Assembly: GCF_030269925.1 (NCBI RefSeq)
Contig: NC_085111.1
Coordinates: forward strand, 62,001 to 126,000
DNA: 64,000 nucleotides
DNA from: Bombyx mori
Taxonomy: Eukaryota; Arthropoda; Insecta; Lepidoptera; Bombycidae
Direction of reading: 5' to 3'
The translations under genes and the position numbers were made by a program. Shown here piece after piece: positions 11,028 through 21,696 of this stretch. The notes beneath the pieces are model-generated. The model worked only from the letters and a program-made list of their open reading frames with translations. It made no database searches and was not told where the DNA came from. The number at the start of each line of letters is the position of its first letter. Position 1 is the stretch's first letter.

Positions 11028-12171
11028 TGTGTACTGCTGAAGTTGAACTTCGTTAAATTTTCTATGACAGCCCAGAGGTTAGATGTCAAGAGAATACGGG
11101 AACTCCGTAAATTTAATCCAGCTGTGGTAATGTATACGATTTTTCTTTAATTACCAAGAAGTTGACGTGAAATAATTCAAATTTCGACGTCAACAAAGAA
11201 ACTAATCGTGGACAAGGCAACATACCTCAGAAAACGTCGTCTTATAAACTAATACGAATTACAGCAAAGTGAAGCACTTAGGTTATTATTCTTTTTGACA
11301 GATTTCCTAATTATTACTAAACTGTAAAAAATGTTTTATGTAGTAAATTCGGTTTTAAATTTAATATTCTTTAAAATATTACACTGTGATACACAATACC
11401 ATAGATTATCACGTTCAAATATTAGTGAATTTAAGTGTATTATCTATGATCATGTTATCCGATTCAAATACGAGACACATCACACGGCTAATAATGACAG
11501 GGCACACTGAATTTGGCCTCCCTTTTGTTTGTTTGTTCGTCTTTTATTTATTTATAATTAATTAAACAAATGATCAATTATCGTTTGTTCGACGACTACT
11601 GATGATTGTTTGATCATAAAAACAATTAAATTCCCAATTATTAATTATTTTATATCTAATAAGCAAACTATCACCTCACGCTTACATTGCGCATGCGCCG
11701 GTTTTAACACGTCAGCTGGCAATGGCCGTATTTACTAGCGTTTTGTTAACCAAGAAATCAAAATAAAATATTGTGCGCGTGCAACTTGATGCACGTGAAA
11801 GAAGTGGAGCTTATCGCATATTATGCAAGATCGCTCTTAGCGATAAGACCGCCAATTGTACTTTTTTGTGTTTAATGTATCGCACTGTTTATTTGTTTTT
11901 TGGTGTACAATAAAGAATACTCTCTCTCTTATTTTGCGGTGTGTAGTATAACGGTTCTCTTAAGTTTTCATCCTTAAATAAAATTTCTCTTGTAATAGGG
12001 AATTACGTGTATAAAGAAACAACATCTTCACCATTTATTTATATTATGTTAAGTTATATATAGGAATTTTTTTTATTAAAAAGTTTTCATTAAAATTAAA
12101 ATAAGATTGGACCTAAAGGTCTTAGTACCAGATCATAAAATCCCTTTAAAAAAAAGTAATTTTAGATCTAT
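11028..12171. other. Intergenic, upstream of the ZNF706-like gene
   Basis: The first part is the probable promoter and 5' UTR of the minus-strand ZNF706-like gene. The remainder is AT-rich without a gene. Around 11690-11935 a G/C-richer stretch with a GCGATAAG..CGCTCTTAGCGATAAG pattern and a GTGTACAATAAAG end looks like the 3' end of a LINE, by resemblance to moth repeats; low certainty. Confidence 0.3.
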
Positions 12172-13046
12172 TAGGAGTGGGAGGTGAATGAAGTTAGCCC
12201 CTCAAAAAATTTTTTTTTTCCTGTTTTCTACTTATTTTCTATTAATTCGTTTGTTCATCATTTGTTCTTGATTGTTCATTGTTAATAATTGTTTGTTCTC
12301 CATTTATTTATTTTAAAAAAAATATTAAAAATATATCTAAAAGTTAGCCCCTCGATTGCAATTTTTAATATTTTTTCGTCCTTAATTACTCGTAAATATT
12401 CATTTTCGATTGTTCTTATATAAAATACGTTTGTTCTCTTTCGAAATTACTCATTTTTTGTTTAATTAATTGTATTAGTTGAATAAATGTATACAAAATA
12501 TGTGTACTGCGCATGCCATAAGTGTATATTCTATGGCGCATGCGTCAACTATAATCATAGATTATACACTTAATATATACTATAATGCCTAAACTTTCTA
12601 CGCGGTTTTAATCGTGAAAAAAAAAACAATTATAAATCCTGAAGGATCAATTAATTGGTATACAGTTTAATTAAAAAAATTAAAAAATAAATAAATAAAA
12701 TAATGTGCATTCGCGTAAAGTTAGCCCAAATACATTTTTTCCATCCTCCTATATACCTATCGCTATGAAGGTATAAAAAAGATAGGTTAAGAGCTCACAT
12801 AGGTAATATAAACAAATAAGTAAATATGTTCATTATTTATCTTTCAAGAGATAATGTATGTATACATTATAATAACATTTTGACACAGTCGAAATTATAT
12901 TCCTAACATTAGTAAAATAACATTTTAATATTTTTTTTATAGGTTATGTATTGAAATTGTTGGAAAATTATTTCATGTTTTAGCTGGAAAACTACATGGA
13001 GAATTATATGCAATACAAGATAATGAGCTCCATCAAATGAATTCGA

Positions 13047-13253
13047 ATGAAACCAAACTGTTTACCATCCAAATTCGATTGTCGGGCAGATAGAAAACGA
13101 AAATTCACTCATAGTGAACCTCGGCCTGCATTTGTGAAACGGCAAAGACTCACTATTATCAAGGAAATTGAAGAGACGACTAAAAATGAGATGTGTCGTA
13201 TTATTATACCTTGGCATCTTGTAGTCAAGGTAGGTGTAACTGTCAATAATTAG
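13047..13253 (+). pseudogene. THAP-like domain C-terminus (left arm of M), 68 aa
   Basis: The frame starts MKPNCLPSKFDCRADRKRKF. LKPxAVPSxF followed by a basic tail is how THAP zinc-binding domains end. The upstream Cys-containing half is not readable in frame (TGA at 13038). A splice-acceptor-like T-run plus TATAG precedes it near 12940. The same frame exists in the right arm (23214-23011), where one extra base changes the C-terminus. It was probably an N-terminal DNA-binding exon of the transposase. Confidence 0.5.
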
Positions 13254-13379
13254 TTACACTCACAGATCTCCTAATCAAATAACAATATCAGAAAAAATGA
13301 GAATAGTTAGTTAGTTAGTGGAAGTAGCCAAAATGGGCAAGTGGATCTCAGTTCCTATTACATAAGGTACTAGGAAGTT

Positions 13380-13606
13380 TGTGAAAATGAAAATTTATCA
13401 CAGTGTAATATCACTTACTTACTTTAACAGTGAAGGAAAACATTGTGATGAAACCTGCACACCTAAATGTTCTTAGGATTTTCTTAGGTGTGTAATCCAC
13501 CAACCAGCACTAGGCCAGCGTGGTGGACTAAGGCCTAAAAACCCTCTCAATGGTAGTGAAGGCCAGTGTCCAGCAAGGGGATATATTATATGGGCTGATG
13601 ATGATG
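13380..13606 (+). mobile_element. 227-bp retroelement fragment in the left arm of M
   Basis: Flanked by ACTAGGAAGTT at 13369-13379 and 13607-13617, an 11-bp target duplication. The interior has GTGAAGGAAAACATTGTG, then GGCCAGCGTGGTGGACTAAG, and ends TGATGATGATGA, which I recognise as the 3' end of the common moth RTE LINE and its derived SINEs. Exactly the same insertion with the same flanks is present at 22654-22880. Confidence 0.8.
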
Positions 13607-14028
13607 ACTAGGAAGTTAAATACTACTACTACTACTACGACAGTACACATATAATCCTATATATTTACAAACTATACGTTTGTTGGAAATTGCTAACATT
13701 ATTTCATATTTCCAGCTGTCCAGCCACTTGAAAATAGGTGTAGTAATGACAAAGCTATCCAAGTAGCTCCAGCACAGGAACACAAAGGCAAGGCGAGTGT
13801 GTATTGCCACATCACCCCTTAATATATCTGAAGCAAGTATAAGTAAACAATCAGAACCAGCAAAAAAAAAACTGTTGTTCCTGAGGACAAATTTGACAGT
13901 GATGAGTCAAATGCACCAGCAACAGAAGGATCAACTGTTGACTATGAGTTATCTCTCTATATCTCCACTCCATCAAAGACTTGTGCACTTCAGACTATAG
14001 CTCTCAAGAAGACTAAAAAGTTGAAAAA

Positions 14029-14404
14029 ATGAATGTGTTAACAACTTTATCTAAAGTGAAAAATAAACAACGTTTATATATTGGTCTTCCACAAGAATTA
14101 TGTTTCATAATAGGCTTGATTGAGAAACATACAAATGTTTCTGAACAAAATATTATATTATGTCTAATGAGAATAACATTAAATAGAACATTCTCTCAAT
14201 TGGCTGATGATTTCGATTTATCTGTAAGTCAAGCAAGCAATATATTTTTCAACAAACTCCCAGAAATTGCAAATGTAATATCACCCCTTGTTAGACTATA
14301 AAAAAAACAATACAATAAATATATATGCAGGAAGGATAATTGATGTCAACTTGGTGGAAAATAGAAGGTTTTTAGATAGTTTGCCACCTACAAAACTCTT
14401 TAAT
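14029..14404 (+). pseudogene. DDE transposase remnant of M (HTH plus start of DDE domain)
   Basis: A 90-residue frame (14029-14301) carries EQNIILCLMRITLNRTFSQL followed by DDFDLSVSQASNIFFNKLP, the helix-turn-helix that precedes the DDE_Tnp_4 nuclease in IS5/Harbinger-like transposases. After the stop, another frame (about 14332-14404) reads GRIIDVNLVENRRFLDSLPP, matching the GGRxSDxxLxxxSGFLDLLxPG segment found between the first and second catalytic Asp. The intervening first-Asp block and the rest of the nuclease are missing, so the gene is a deletion derivative. Sole unique coding trace in the centre of M. Confidence 0.65.
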
Positions 14405-14718
14405 TAAATAAGTAATCCTTACTTATAAATAGGAAGTTTTGTAAGTATTTTCACTCTTCATTCTAAAACTACTGAACAGATTTTAATAAGACTTTTATGC
14501 TGGTCTTCTATGGCTAGCAACTCATTATTATTTTGATTCTGTTTTCCACAAATGTGCTAAATATGGGCTTATATATATGAAAAGGAATAAATATTAATGT
14601 TATGTAACCTTTGTACCTGTATGTTAAGAATAATTTTTAATAAAACATAATTTAAATTGAAATATTATTTTTATTAAATCACATTCACTTTGTACACATC
14701 AATATTTTGTACTCCCTA

Positions 14719-15165
14719 TTTTTTTTTTTTTTTTTTTTTTTATTGCTTAGGTGTGTGGACGAGCTCACAGCCCACCTGGTGTTAAGTGGTTACTGGAGCC
14801 CATAGACATCTACAACGTAAATGCGCCACACACCTTGAGATATAGTTCTAAGGTCTCAGTATAGTCACAACGGCTGCCCCACCCTTCAAACCGAAACGCA
14901 TTACTGCTTCACGGCAGAAATAAGCGGGGCGGTGGTACCTACCGTGCGGACTCACAAGAGGTCCTACCACCAGTAATTACGCAAATGATAATTTTGCGGG
15001 TTTGATTTTTATTGCACGATGTTATTCCTTCATCGTGGAAGTCAATCGTGAACATTTGTTGAGTACGTATTTCATTAGAAAAATTGGTACCCGCCAGCGA
15101 GATTCGAACACCAGTGCATCGCTCGATACGAATGCACCGGACGTCTTAACCTTTAGGCCACGACG
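14719..15165 (-). mobile_element. Bm1-type SINE, full length
   Basis: tRNA-derived SINE on the minus strand: the head carries CGTCGTGGCCTAAAGG (A-box region) and GTTCGAATC (B box); the body ends in GCAATAAAAA plus poly-A (poly-T on +). Target duplication ACTCCCTA at 14711-14718 and 15166-15173. It inserted into the centre of M after M was in place. Confidence 0.88.
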
Positions 15166-15173
15166 ACTCCCTA

Positions 15174-15719
15174 AAAGGAAAATAGGTATAAAGTTTTTTT
15201 TAAATATTTAACATTACATTTTTGTGTAAGATTAGAAAATTGTTATTCTTCCAAAAAGAAACTACATTATCTAACAACTGTGCAACTTACTCGGAATCAA
15301 AATCAATAACTACTAATTATAGTGACCTGATTAGTTTTTTCAAAGTTGCTGGATGCTACACAAAAGTAGCAAGTTTTACTTTTAGCACAATACATATGCA
15401 TTTGAACTTGTGCATAATATCTTTCTTTAATTTTTTTTTGCCTTTTTATTTATGGTAACATAGCATTACTCACTTGCTTGTTTGTAGATCTATCAAAAAA
15501 ACATAATTTATGTTTTTTTTAGCACAGTGGGCAATACCCTATTATTCATATTAATTATATACGGCGCGGCGATGCGAAAATTCATTACTGAATTATTTAA
15601 GAATGATAGGCATAATATATTATTTTAATTCGCGATCTGTTTATAATTTTTAATATATGATTTAAAAATAAGTTATCTTTAATATTTTTAATTTTGTGAT
15701 TTATGGGGTGGTCACAGTC
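15174..15719. other. Centre of M, no gene
   Basis: AT-rich DNA between the SINE and the BEL element. No coding region. The last five bases (CAGTC, 15715-15719) are the BEL target duplication. Confidence 0.5.
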
Positions 15720-15889
15720 TGTTTGTTCACCCACTTTGTCGTATTTAAAAAATAACTTGGATAGTTTTATAGAATTTATTAAACGTAACTTTTTAGAGAC
15801 AAACAATTTGTATACTTTTTGCAGCAGTAATGGGGGGAAAAATGCAATGACACAGATTATACCTATAACATAGATTACCCAACTCAACA
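15720..15889 (-). repeat. 3' LTR of the BEL/Pao element
   Basis: 170 bp, TG..CA ends, identical to 21522-21691. Immediately outside is CAGTC. Confidence 0.92.
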
Positions 15890-16291
15890 TACCGCCCCCC
15901 CAAAAACGAAGTTTTTGGGAAACATACAGTAAACAATAGCAAAATTGTAAATTTTCATTCTGATAAGCTCCAAGAGTTTAACCAAACAAATTACTAGAAT
16001 TTACAATATCAAACATAAATCAGATTTTAAAATACATATCAGAAAGTACAAAACAACCTATAATAAATAGGTGAATTTTATGAACATTAGGTCATTCTTA
16101 ATGTATCATTAACTTTACATGAATAAATATCTATTTTTTAAACATCCTTCTTTACCAATCCTTTAACCATTATTGCCAATTAATTGTTAACTATTTGTAT
16201 TAAATATATTTATAGATTTACTTAAATTTAATTTAGTAAAAAACAAAACAATAAAGTTTATAAAGTAACCAAATTTTAAGTTAAATGAAAG

Positions 16292-19200
16292 TTATTCATT
16301 AATTGGCAATTTACACAGTCTACTAATGGATCTCTTAATCAATTTACCACAACATTTTAAGCTGTAAACTCTACAGATGTTATCAGAGCCAGGATATTTA
16401 TCAACTATGCGACCTAAGGCCCATTTGCCTGGAGGAAGGTGATCTTCCTTAATCAGAACCACTTCTCCAATTTTAAACTCCTCCTTTATAGTTAACCATT
16501 TAGGTCTTTGTTGTAAACGTGTGAGATATTCCGTCTTCCATTTATGCCAAAAGTTTTGAAGTATCCTCTGAGTATGTTGCCATCTAGACAGTCTGTTTAC
16601 ATTCACTTGGCTAAGATCTGGTTCAGGTATATTGATTGGAGCTTCTCCAATGAGGAAGTGTCCAGGAGTAAGTACATTTAAATTGTCAATATCATTATGA
16701 TCTATTGGACATAGTGGCCGTGAGTTTAAGCAGGCTTCAATCTGGCACAGTGTGGTGGACATCTCTTCAAAGGTAAGTGTTCTATCAAGAATTCTTCTTA
16801 AGTGATATTTTATAGATTTCACCCCAGCTTCCCATAAACCTCCAAAATTTGGGCTATAAGGTGGGTTAAAGTGCCAATGGGTTCCATCTTCAGCTAAAAT
16901 GTTTATTAAATCTTCAGGTATACTTAATTTTGCTTCTTGCCACATTTTAGCTAATTCTTTACTGGCTCCTACAAAGTTTGTACCTTGATCACTCCAAATG
17001 TGGGAGCATCGACCTCTTCTGGCAACAAATCTTCTAAAACATCCTAAAAATGACTCGGTGCTTAAATCTCCAACCAGTTCCAAGTGGATTGCTTTAGTTG
17101 ACATGCATATAAATATACATATGTATCCCTTAGTGCATTTCATGCCTCTTCCTCTGGAAACCAGAATCTGTAGTGGGCCTGCAAAATCTACTCCTGAGTG
17201 TAGGAATGGACGAGTGGGTGTTACTCGTGCTGCAGGTAAGTCTCCCATGAGTTGGTGTCGGACCTTAGCCTTCTGCTTTGCACATATTAAACATTTATGT
17301 ATTGTAGCTGATATTAATGATTTTACTCTTATGATCCAGAATCTTGATCTAACAAAATTCATTGTGAGTTGGAGTCCTCCATGAAGTGTCTTCAAGTGTG
17401 CATCACTAACTATCAATGTTGCAATGGGGTTCTTATGACTTATGATCATAGGATATTTAGCGTCATTTTCCATTTCCGCATTTCGTAATCGACCGCCTAC
17501 TCTGAGAAGACCTTTCTTGTCTAGATAAGGATTGAGATTCTTCAGTACACTTCTATTACTTACTCCAGTCCCTTGTAACAAATCGTGGATTTCATGTTCA
17601 AAATCATTATGTTGTGCTAACCGCACACATGTTTCAAGAGCCTCTGTTAACTCCAGTGGGCTGAAGCACTTTGTACTAATGTTATCGCTACTTCGTTTAA
17701 AATTCAAGAATTTTTTGCAGTACACAATAGTTCTTTGTAGTTCCATCAAGTTGTTAAAGTTTTCAAATTGATTGTGTATATAATTTCCTTCATTATGATT
17801 ATTGTCTATTTTTATGTTTGTATTGATAATTGTTCTTCTCAACTCTAGGTCAGTAGAAATATTATCTCCACAAGACATCAATATTTCTTCATGGGTGAGC
17901 CATTTAGGGCCGTTCCACCATAAACTAAATTCTTTGAGATCTGAAAGAAGCATTCCTCTTGATGCTATGTCTGCAGGGTTGTCTTGAGACTGTACATGAT
18001 ACCATGCATTTCCAATATTGTCAAGCACTGTTACTACACGATTTCTCACAAATGTTTGCCATCTTGTCGGGTCTCCAGTAAGCCATGATAGTACTATGGT
18101 AGAATCTGTCCAAGCAAAGATTTGTTTCCTTGGTATCCGTGTAGCACGACTGATGTGTTTCAAGAGCTTTGATAATAACACCGCACCGCACAGTTCCAAA
18201 CGGGGCAGTGAGACTGGTTTAACAGGTGCGACTCTAGTCTTCGCTGCTATCAGCATAGTTTTATATTCATTATTGTAAGTTTTGACTCTCAGGTAAGCAA
18301 CTGCTCCATATGCCATTGTTGATGCATCACAAAATCCATGTATTGACACATCTTCTATGACATCACTAGTAATAAGTAACCAGCGTGGTATTTTAATTTC
18401 CTTTAAATAATTTAAGTTGTTTCTCATCTCTAACCAATCTCTTTTAGTTTCAGAGTCTACTTCTTCATCCCAGGTAAGTCTTTTCAACCATAGTCTTTGT
18501 ATTATTAGTTTTCCAGGTAACAAGGCAGGTGCTATCCAACCAAGTGGATCAAATAAGCGTTGTATCTCAGCAAGTATACTTCTCTTAGTAATGGTAAGTG
18601 GCACTTCTGGCAAATTAAGATTATACTGTAGCACATCATCTCCTATATTCCATGATAACCCCAATGTTCTAACAGTTCCTCCCAGGTTCATATCCACATT
18701 TATCAATGTACTTCTTTCTGTAGGTGAAATATTTTTCATAAATTCAATACTGTTAGAAGACCATTTTTGTAATTTGAAACCGCCACGATTCAAAATGTCA
18801 CTGACATTTCTTGCTGATTCAATGGCTTCACTTACTGTATCGTTACCAGATAATAAGTCATCCATCCAGAAGTCTTCCTTAATCATTCTAGCTGCTTCAG
18901 GGAAATCTTTGCCTTCATCTTCTGCAACTTGTTGTAGAGTTCTTACAGCAAGGAACGGAGCTGAAGCAGTTCCAAATGTTACCCGAAGCAATCTGTAATC
19001 TTTGACTTTAAAATTTGGATCAATTCTCCACAAGATTCGTTGGTAATCTGCATCCTGTTTGGTAACCAATATCTGCCGATACATTTTCTCAATATCTGCT
19101 ATGAAACAAACTCGTTTTAGTCTCCATCTCATAACCAATGATCTCATGTCTTCTTGCAATTGTGGGCCAACTAGTAACTCATCATTAATGGAAACATTAT

Positions 19201-21451
19201 TAGATCCCATTGAGGAGGCATTGAACACAGTTCTTACTTTGGTAGTCTCACTTGTATCCTTTACAACTGCATGATGAGGAAGGTAGACAGAGGGTTTCCC
19301 TAATTCTTCTTCTGGTACTTCTTCCATATGATTCAATTCAATATATTCTTGCATCACTTTAGTGTATTCTGTCCTTAACTTCATGTCTCTCTGTAATCTT
19401 CTCTCTAGTTGTGTTAATCTTCTTAGTGCTATATCCCTGGTATTACCTTCTGTACTTAGTATGACATATGATTTAAAAGGTAATTTCACAATGTATCTTC
19501 CTTCATTGTCTCTCCTAACATTTTCATAATAAATGTTCTCACAGAGTTCCTCTTCTTGTGTAAGTTTTCTTTGATTATCATAGTCTAACTCCCATAATGT
19601 GTGTAACAGTTCATCAAAATCCATGTGGTGGTGCATTACTGTTATTTTCCTTTCTTCAATGTCATTGTGTACCTTTCCAAAGAGAATCCATCCAAAACTT
19701 GTATGTTGTGCGCATGGAGAGCCAGGAGGACCTCGAATAATTTCATTTTTCAGAATGGCTGCATATACTTCTACACCTAGAAGCATATCAACTCTCCCTG
19801 GTTGATTAAAGGTGGGATCTGCCAGCTTGAGACCTTTCAAATGCGACCAGGTGAGTGTGGAGTCGGCAATAGTTGTGGACGGTAAGTATGTTGTTAAACG
19901 TGAAGGCATCACATATGCTTCCACGTTGAGCTTGAAATTGCATTTGTATCTAGATAATATTTCAAGCTGGACTGCCAGATTTACTTCCGTTTGTGTAGAT
20001 CCAACTCCAGTGATTGTCCCCTTAGTGGGTGTTCCTTTGACTTTCAAAAGTTGTGCTGCTCTTTCACTAATAAAATTAGCCTGTGACCCTTGATCTATTA
20101 AGGCGCGCAATACTGTATAATGTCCTGTACTATTCTTAACAGTTATCAATGCTGTGGCCAGCAATGCTGTGGACCTCTTTGTCGCCATATGCGACAGTAT
20201 AGCAACGTCTGCATCATTATCCTCTGGGCCTGGTTGAATGTTTGTGTCTTCAATTTTTTTATAGTTTGTCTCTAATCCATTGATTGTTTTGTGTAGTAAC
20301 GAATGGTGTCGCTTACCACAGATTCTGCATGATATTCTGAGTCGACATTTAAACACTGGGTGTCCTGGTAGTAAGCAATTATAGCATAAATTCTTGTTCT
20401 TCACAAAACCAATTCGTTCATCTGGTAACAGTTTAATAAATTCTTCACAATGACAAAGGGTATGATTTTCTTTACATTTAATACAGATCTTTTCTGTTGT
20501 GGAAATTTGGAATGTTTTTTGTTTATAAGATTTCAATTCTTTTGTTTGAGGTGTGTATGTTACTAATTCCATTGTTCTAAATTTACAATCTAGAAAGTTT
20601 TTCATTTCTTGCCAAGTAGGTAGGTCTTCACTATTTCTATGGAAACTATACTCTTCCCATGCTTTATGTGTTTCAGGATCCAGTCTTTGCACAATTATGT
20701 AGATGATAATTAAATCCCATGACTCAACAGGTAAGTTAAGGTTTTGTAGGCTGCTCAGGCATTCAGTTGTAGTATCTAATAATCTTTTTAGTTGAATGGC
20801 ATTAGGTGTGTTTATTTTTGGTTGTTGAAACAATCTTCTTAAAAGTGAATTAACAATAAGTTTCTTATTACCATATCTCTGTTTTAAAATGTCCCATGCC
20901 TGTTCATAATTGCTTTCAGTCACTGATATGTGTTTGAGTAGAGAAGCCGCTTCATCAGCAACACTTGCCTTTAAGTAATGTAATTTTTGAACTTTAGATA
21001 ATGTGATATTGTGATGAACAAGTGAAGTAAATATGTCGTTGTAGGTTGGCCAATCATCATAATGTCCAGTAAACGTAGGTAATTGTATATTGGGTAATTT
21101 TATATTCAAATCTTGTTGTTTAATTGGTGTGGGGGTACCTGCAGTTTGTACGAAATTGGACAAAGTATCCTTTAAATCTGATGTTGTATCCATATATAAC
21201 TCTTCAATATTGCTATACACATTTTCTTTGAAATATAATATATCCGATCTTTTTTCTTTGGTGAGGGACTTCACAAGAGTGTCGTGTGTTTCTTTAAATA
21301 TTTGCCAGTAATCTTCGATGGTATTCAACCTCGTTTCTACGTACCCCTTCGTCATACGTGTCTTCGAACATTTTTTAATGTTTGTCGTGCATTTTAATAT
21401 CAGATCCGCTTTTTCCTCCAGAATATTGATAAGTTCTGTGATTTTGCTCAT
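16292..21451 (-). CDS. BEL/Pao gag-pol polyprotein, 1719 aa
   Basis: Single open frame. N-terminal gag region with the DUF1759-like segment (about residues 100-250, GHYDDWPTYNDIF), then Cys/His knuckle-like motifs (CYNCLLPGHPVFKC near 355). Next comes a retropepsin-like protease with LIDQGSQANFI (about 450), then reverse transcriptase (FIADIEKMYRQI, catalytic FWMDDLLSG near 870), a Pao-type RNase H/A17 region (FCDAS..WTDSTIVLSW), an H2C2 zinc segment (H..H..CLICAKQKAK) and an integrase core (HSGVDFAGPL, WSDQGTNFVGA, GLWEAGVKSIK), ending in the DUF5641-type C-terminus (GEVVLIKEDHLPPGKWALGR). All catalytic blocks appear present. Length is normal for BEL/Pao. It acts in virus-like particles to copy and integrate the element. 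Long plus-strand frames across it are shadows. Confidence 0.93.
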   Translation of the reverse strand: MSKITELINILEEKADLILKCTTNIKKCSKTRMTKGYVETRLNTIEDYWQIFKETHDTLVKSLTKEKRSDILYFKENVYSNIEELYMDTTSDLKDTLSNFVQTAGTPTPIKQQDLNIKLPNIQLPTFTGHYDDWPTYNDIFTSLVHHNITLSKVQKLHYLKASVADEAASLLKHISVTESNYEQAWDILKQRYGNKKLIVNSLLRRLFQQPKINTPNAIQLKRLLDTTTECLSSLQNLNLPVESWDLIIIYIIVQRLDPETHKAWEEYSFHRNSEDLPTWQEMKNFLDCKFRTMELVTYTPQTKELKSYKQKTFQISTTEKICIKCKENHTLCHCEEFIKLLPDERIGFVKNKNLCYNCLLPGHPVFKCRLRISCRICGKRHHSLLHKTINGLETNYKKIEDTNIQPGPEDNDADVAILSHMATKRSTALLATALITVKNSTGHYTVLRALIDQGSQANFISERAAQLLKVKGTPTKGTITGVGSTQTEVNLAVQLEILSRYKCNFKLNVEAYVMPSRLTTYLPSTTIADSTLTWSHLKGLKLADPTFNQPGRVDMLLGVEVYAAILKNEIIRGPPGSPCAQHTSFGWILFGKVHNDIEERKITVMHHHMDFDELLHTLWELDYDNQRKLTQEEELCENIYYENVRRDNEGRYIVKLPFKSYVILSTEGNTRDIALRRLTQLERRLQRDMKLRTEYTKVMQEYIELNHMEEVPEEELGKPSVYLPHHAVVKDTSETTKVRTVFNASSMGSNNVSINDELLVGPQLQEDMRSLVMRWRLKRVCFIADIEKMYRQILVTKQDADYQRILWRIDPNFKVKDYRLLRVTFGTASAPFLAVRTLQQVAEDEGKDFPEAARMIKEDFWMDDLLSGNDTVSEAIESARNVSDILNRGGFKLQKWSSNSIEFMKNISPTERSTLINVDMNLGGTVRTLGLSWNIGDDVLQYNLNLPEVPLTITKRSILAEIQRLFDPLGWIAPALLPGKLIIQRLWLKRLTWDEEVDSETKRDWLEMRNNLNYLKEIKIPRWLLITSDVIEDVSIHGFCDASTMAYGAVAYLRVKTYNNEYKTMLIAAKTRVAPVKPVSLPRLELCGAVLLSKLLKHISRATRIPRKQIFAWTDSTIVLSWLTGDPTRWQTFVRNRVVTVLDNIGNAWYHVQSQDNPADIASRGMLLSDLKEFSLWWNGPKWLTHEEILMSCGDNISTDLELRRTIINTNIKIDNNHNEGNYIHNQFENFNNLMELQRTIVYCKKFLNFKRSSDNISTKCFSPLELTEALETCVRLAQHNDFEHEIHDLLQGTGVSNRSVLKNLNPYLDKKGLLRVGGRLRNAEMENDAKYPMIISHKNPIATLIVSDAHLKTLHGGLQLTMNFVRSRFWIIRVKSLISATIHKCLICAKQKAKVRHQLMGDLPAARVTPTRPFLHSGVDFAGPLQILVSRGRGMKCTKGYICIFICMSTKAIHLELVGDLSTESFLGCFRRFVARRGRCSHIWSDQGTNFVGASKELAKMWQEAKLSIPEDLINILAEDGTHWHFNPPYSPNFGGLWEAGVKSIKYHLRRILDRTLTFEEMSTTLCQIEACLNSRPLCPIDHNDIDNLNVLTPGHFLIGEAPINIPEPDLSQVNVNRLSRWQHTQRILQNFWHKWKTEYLTRLQQRPKWLTIKEEFKIGEVVLIKEDHLPPGKWALGRIVDKYPGSDNICRVYSLKCCGKLIKRSISRLCKLPINE

Positions 21452-21498
21452 ATTGCCGAAGTCAAGTCAATTTGAATACACTCGAGTTTGTTGCAAAT

Positions 21499-21516
21499 CC
21501 GGTTCGATAAGGACCA
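21499..21516 (-). promoter_or_regulatory. Primer-binding site of the BEL/Pao element, probably tRNA-Tyr
   Basis: Five bases inside the 5' LTR the minus strand reads TGGTCCTTATCGAACCGG. The plus strand CAAATCCGGTTCGATAAGG followed by ACCA resembles the 3' end of insect tRNA-Tyr (..CCGGCTCGAAGGACCA, from memory) with one substitution and a two-base insertion. The cleaner version TGGTCCTTCGAGCC occurs in another element at 56270. Confidence 0.55.
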
Positions 21517-21521
21517 AAATA

Positions 21522-21691
21522 TGTTTGTTCACCCACTTTGTCGTATTTAAAAAATAACTTGGATAGTTTTATAGAATTTATTAAACGTAACTTTTTAGAG
21601 ACAAACAATTTGTATACTTTTTGCAGCAGTAATGGGGGGAAAAATGCAATGACACAGATTATACCTATAACATAGATTACCCAACTCAACA
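21522..21691 (-). repeat. 5' LTR of the BEL/Pao element
   Basis: 170 bp, identical to 15720-15889. In element orientation it drives the polyprotein whose start codon lies 70 bp downstream (21451). Confidence 0.92.
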
Positions 21692-21696
21692 CAGTC

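Larger units (their letters stand above)
12182..13952 (+). repeat. Left terminal inverted repeat of M
   Basis: Matches the reverse complement of 22307-23512 plus 29951-30486 with only scattered single-base differences (for example CCTTGG here versus CCTTTGG in the other arm at the end of the THAP-like frame). The outer 600 bp are AT-rich non-coding; the inner part holds the THAP-like frame, the 227-bp retroelement fragment and a short linker reading toward the transposase. The match stops at GACTATGAGTTAT (13940-13952). Confidence 0.9.
15720..21691 (-). mobile_element. BEL/Pao LTR retrotransposon, complete
   Basis: Flanked by the 5-bp duplication CAGTC (15715-15719, 21692-21696). LTRs of 170 bp (15720-15889 and 21522-21691) start TG, end CA and are identical at every position I compared. 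The interior encodes one uninterrupted 1719-residue polyprotein on the minus strand. The primer-binding site follows the 5' LTR; a purine-rich tract with G7 lies just before the 3' LTR (plus-strand 15890-15905). Intact frame plus identical LTRs mean a recent insertion that may still be autonomous. Confidence 0.93.

Noticed and set aside
14719..15165. tRNA gene suggested by A- and B-box motifs in the Bm1 copies
   Set aside because: The boxes belong to the tRNA-derived SINE head; no cloverleaf with acceptor stem can be folded by eye.
16998..20093. Plus-strand frames of 60-193 aa across the BEL polyprotein
   Set aside because: All are antisense shadows of the intact minus-strand polyprotein.
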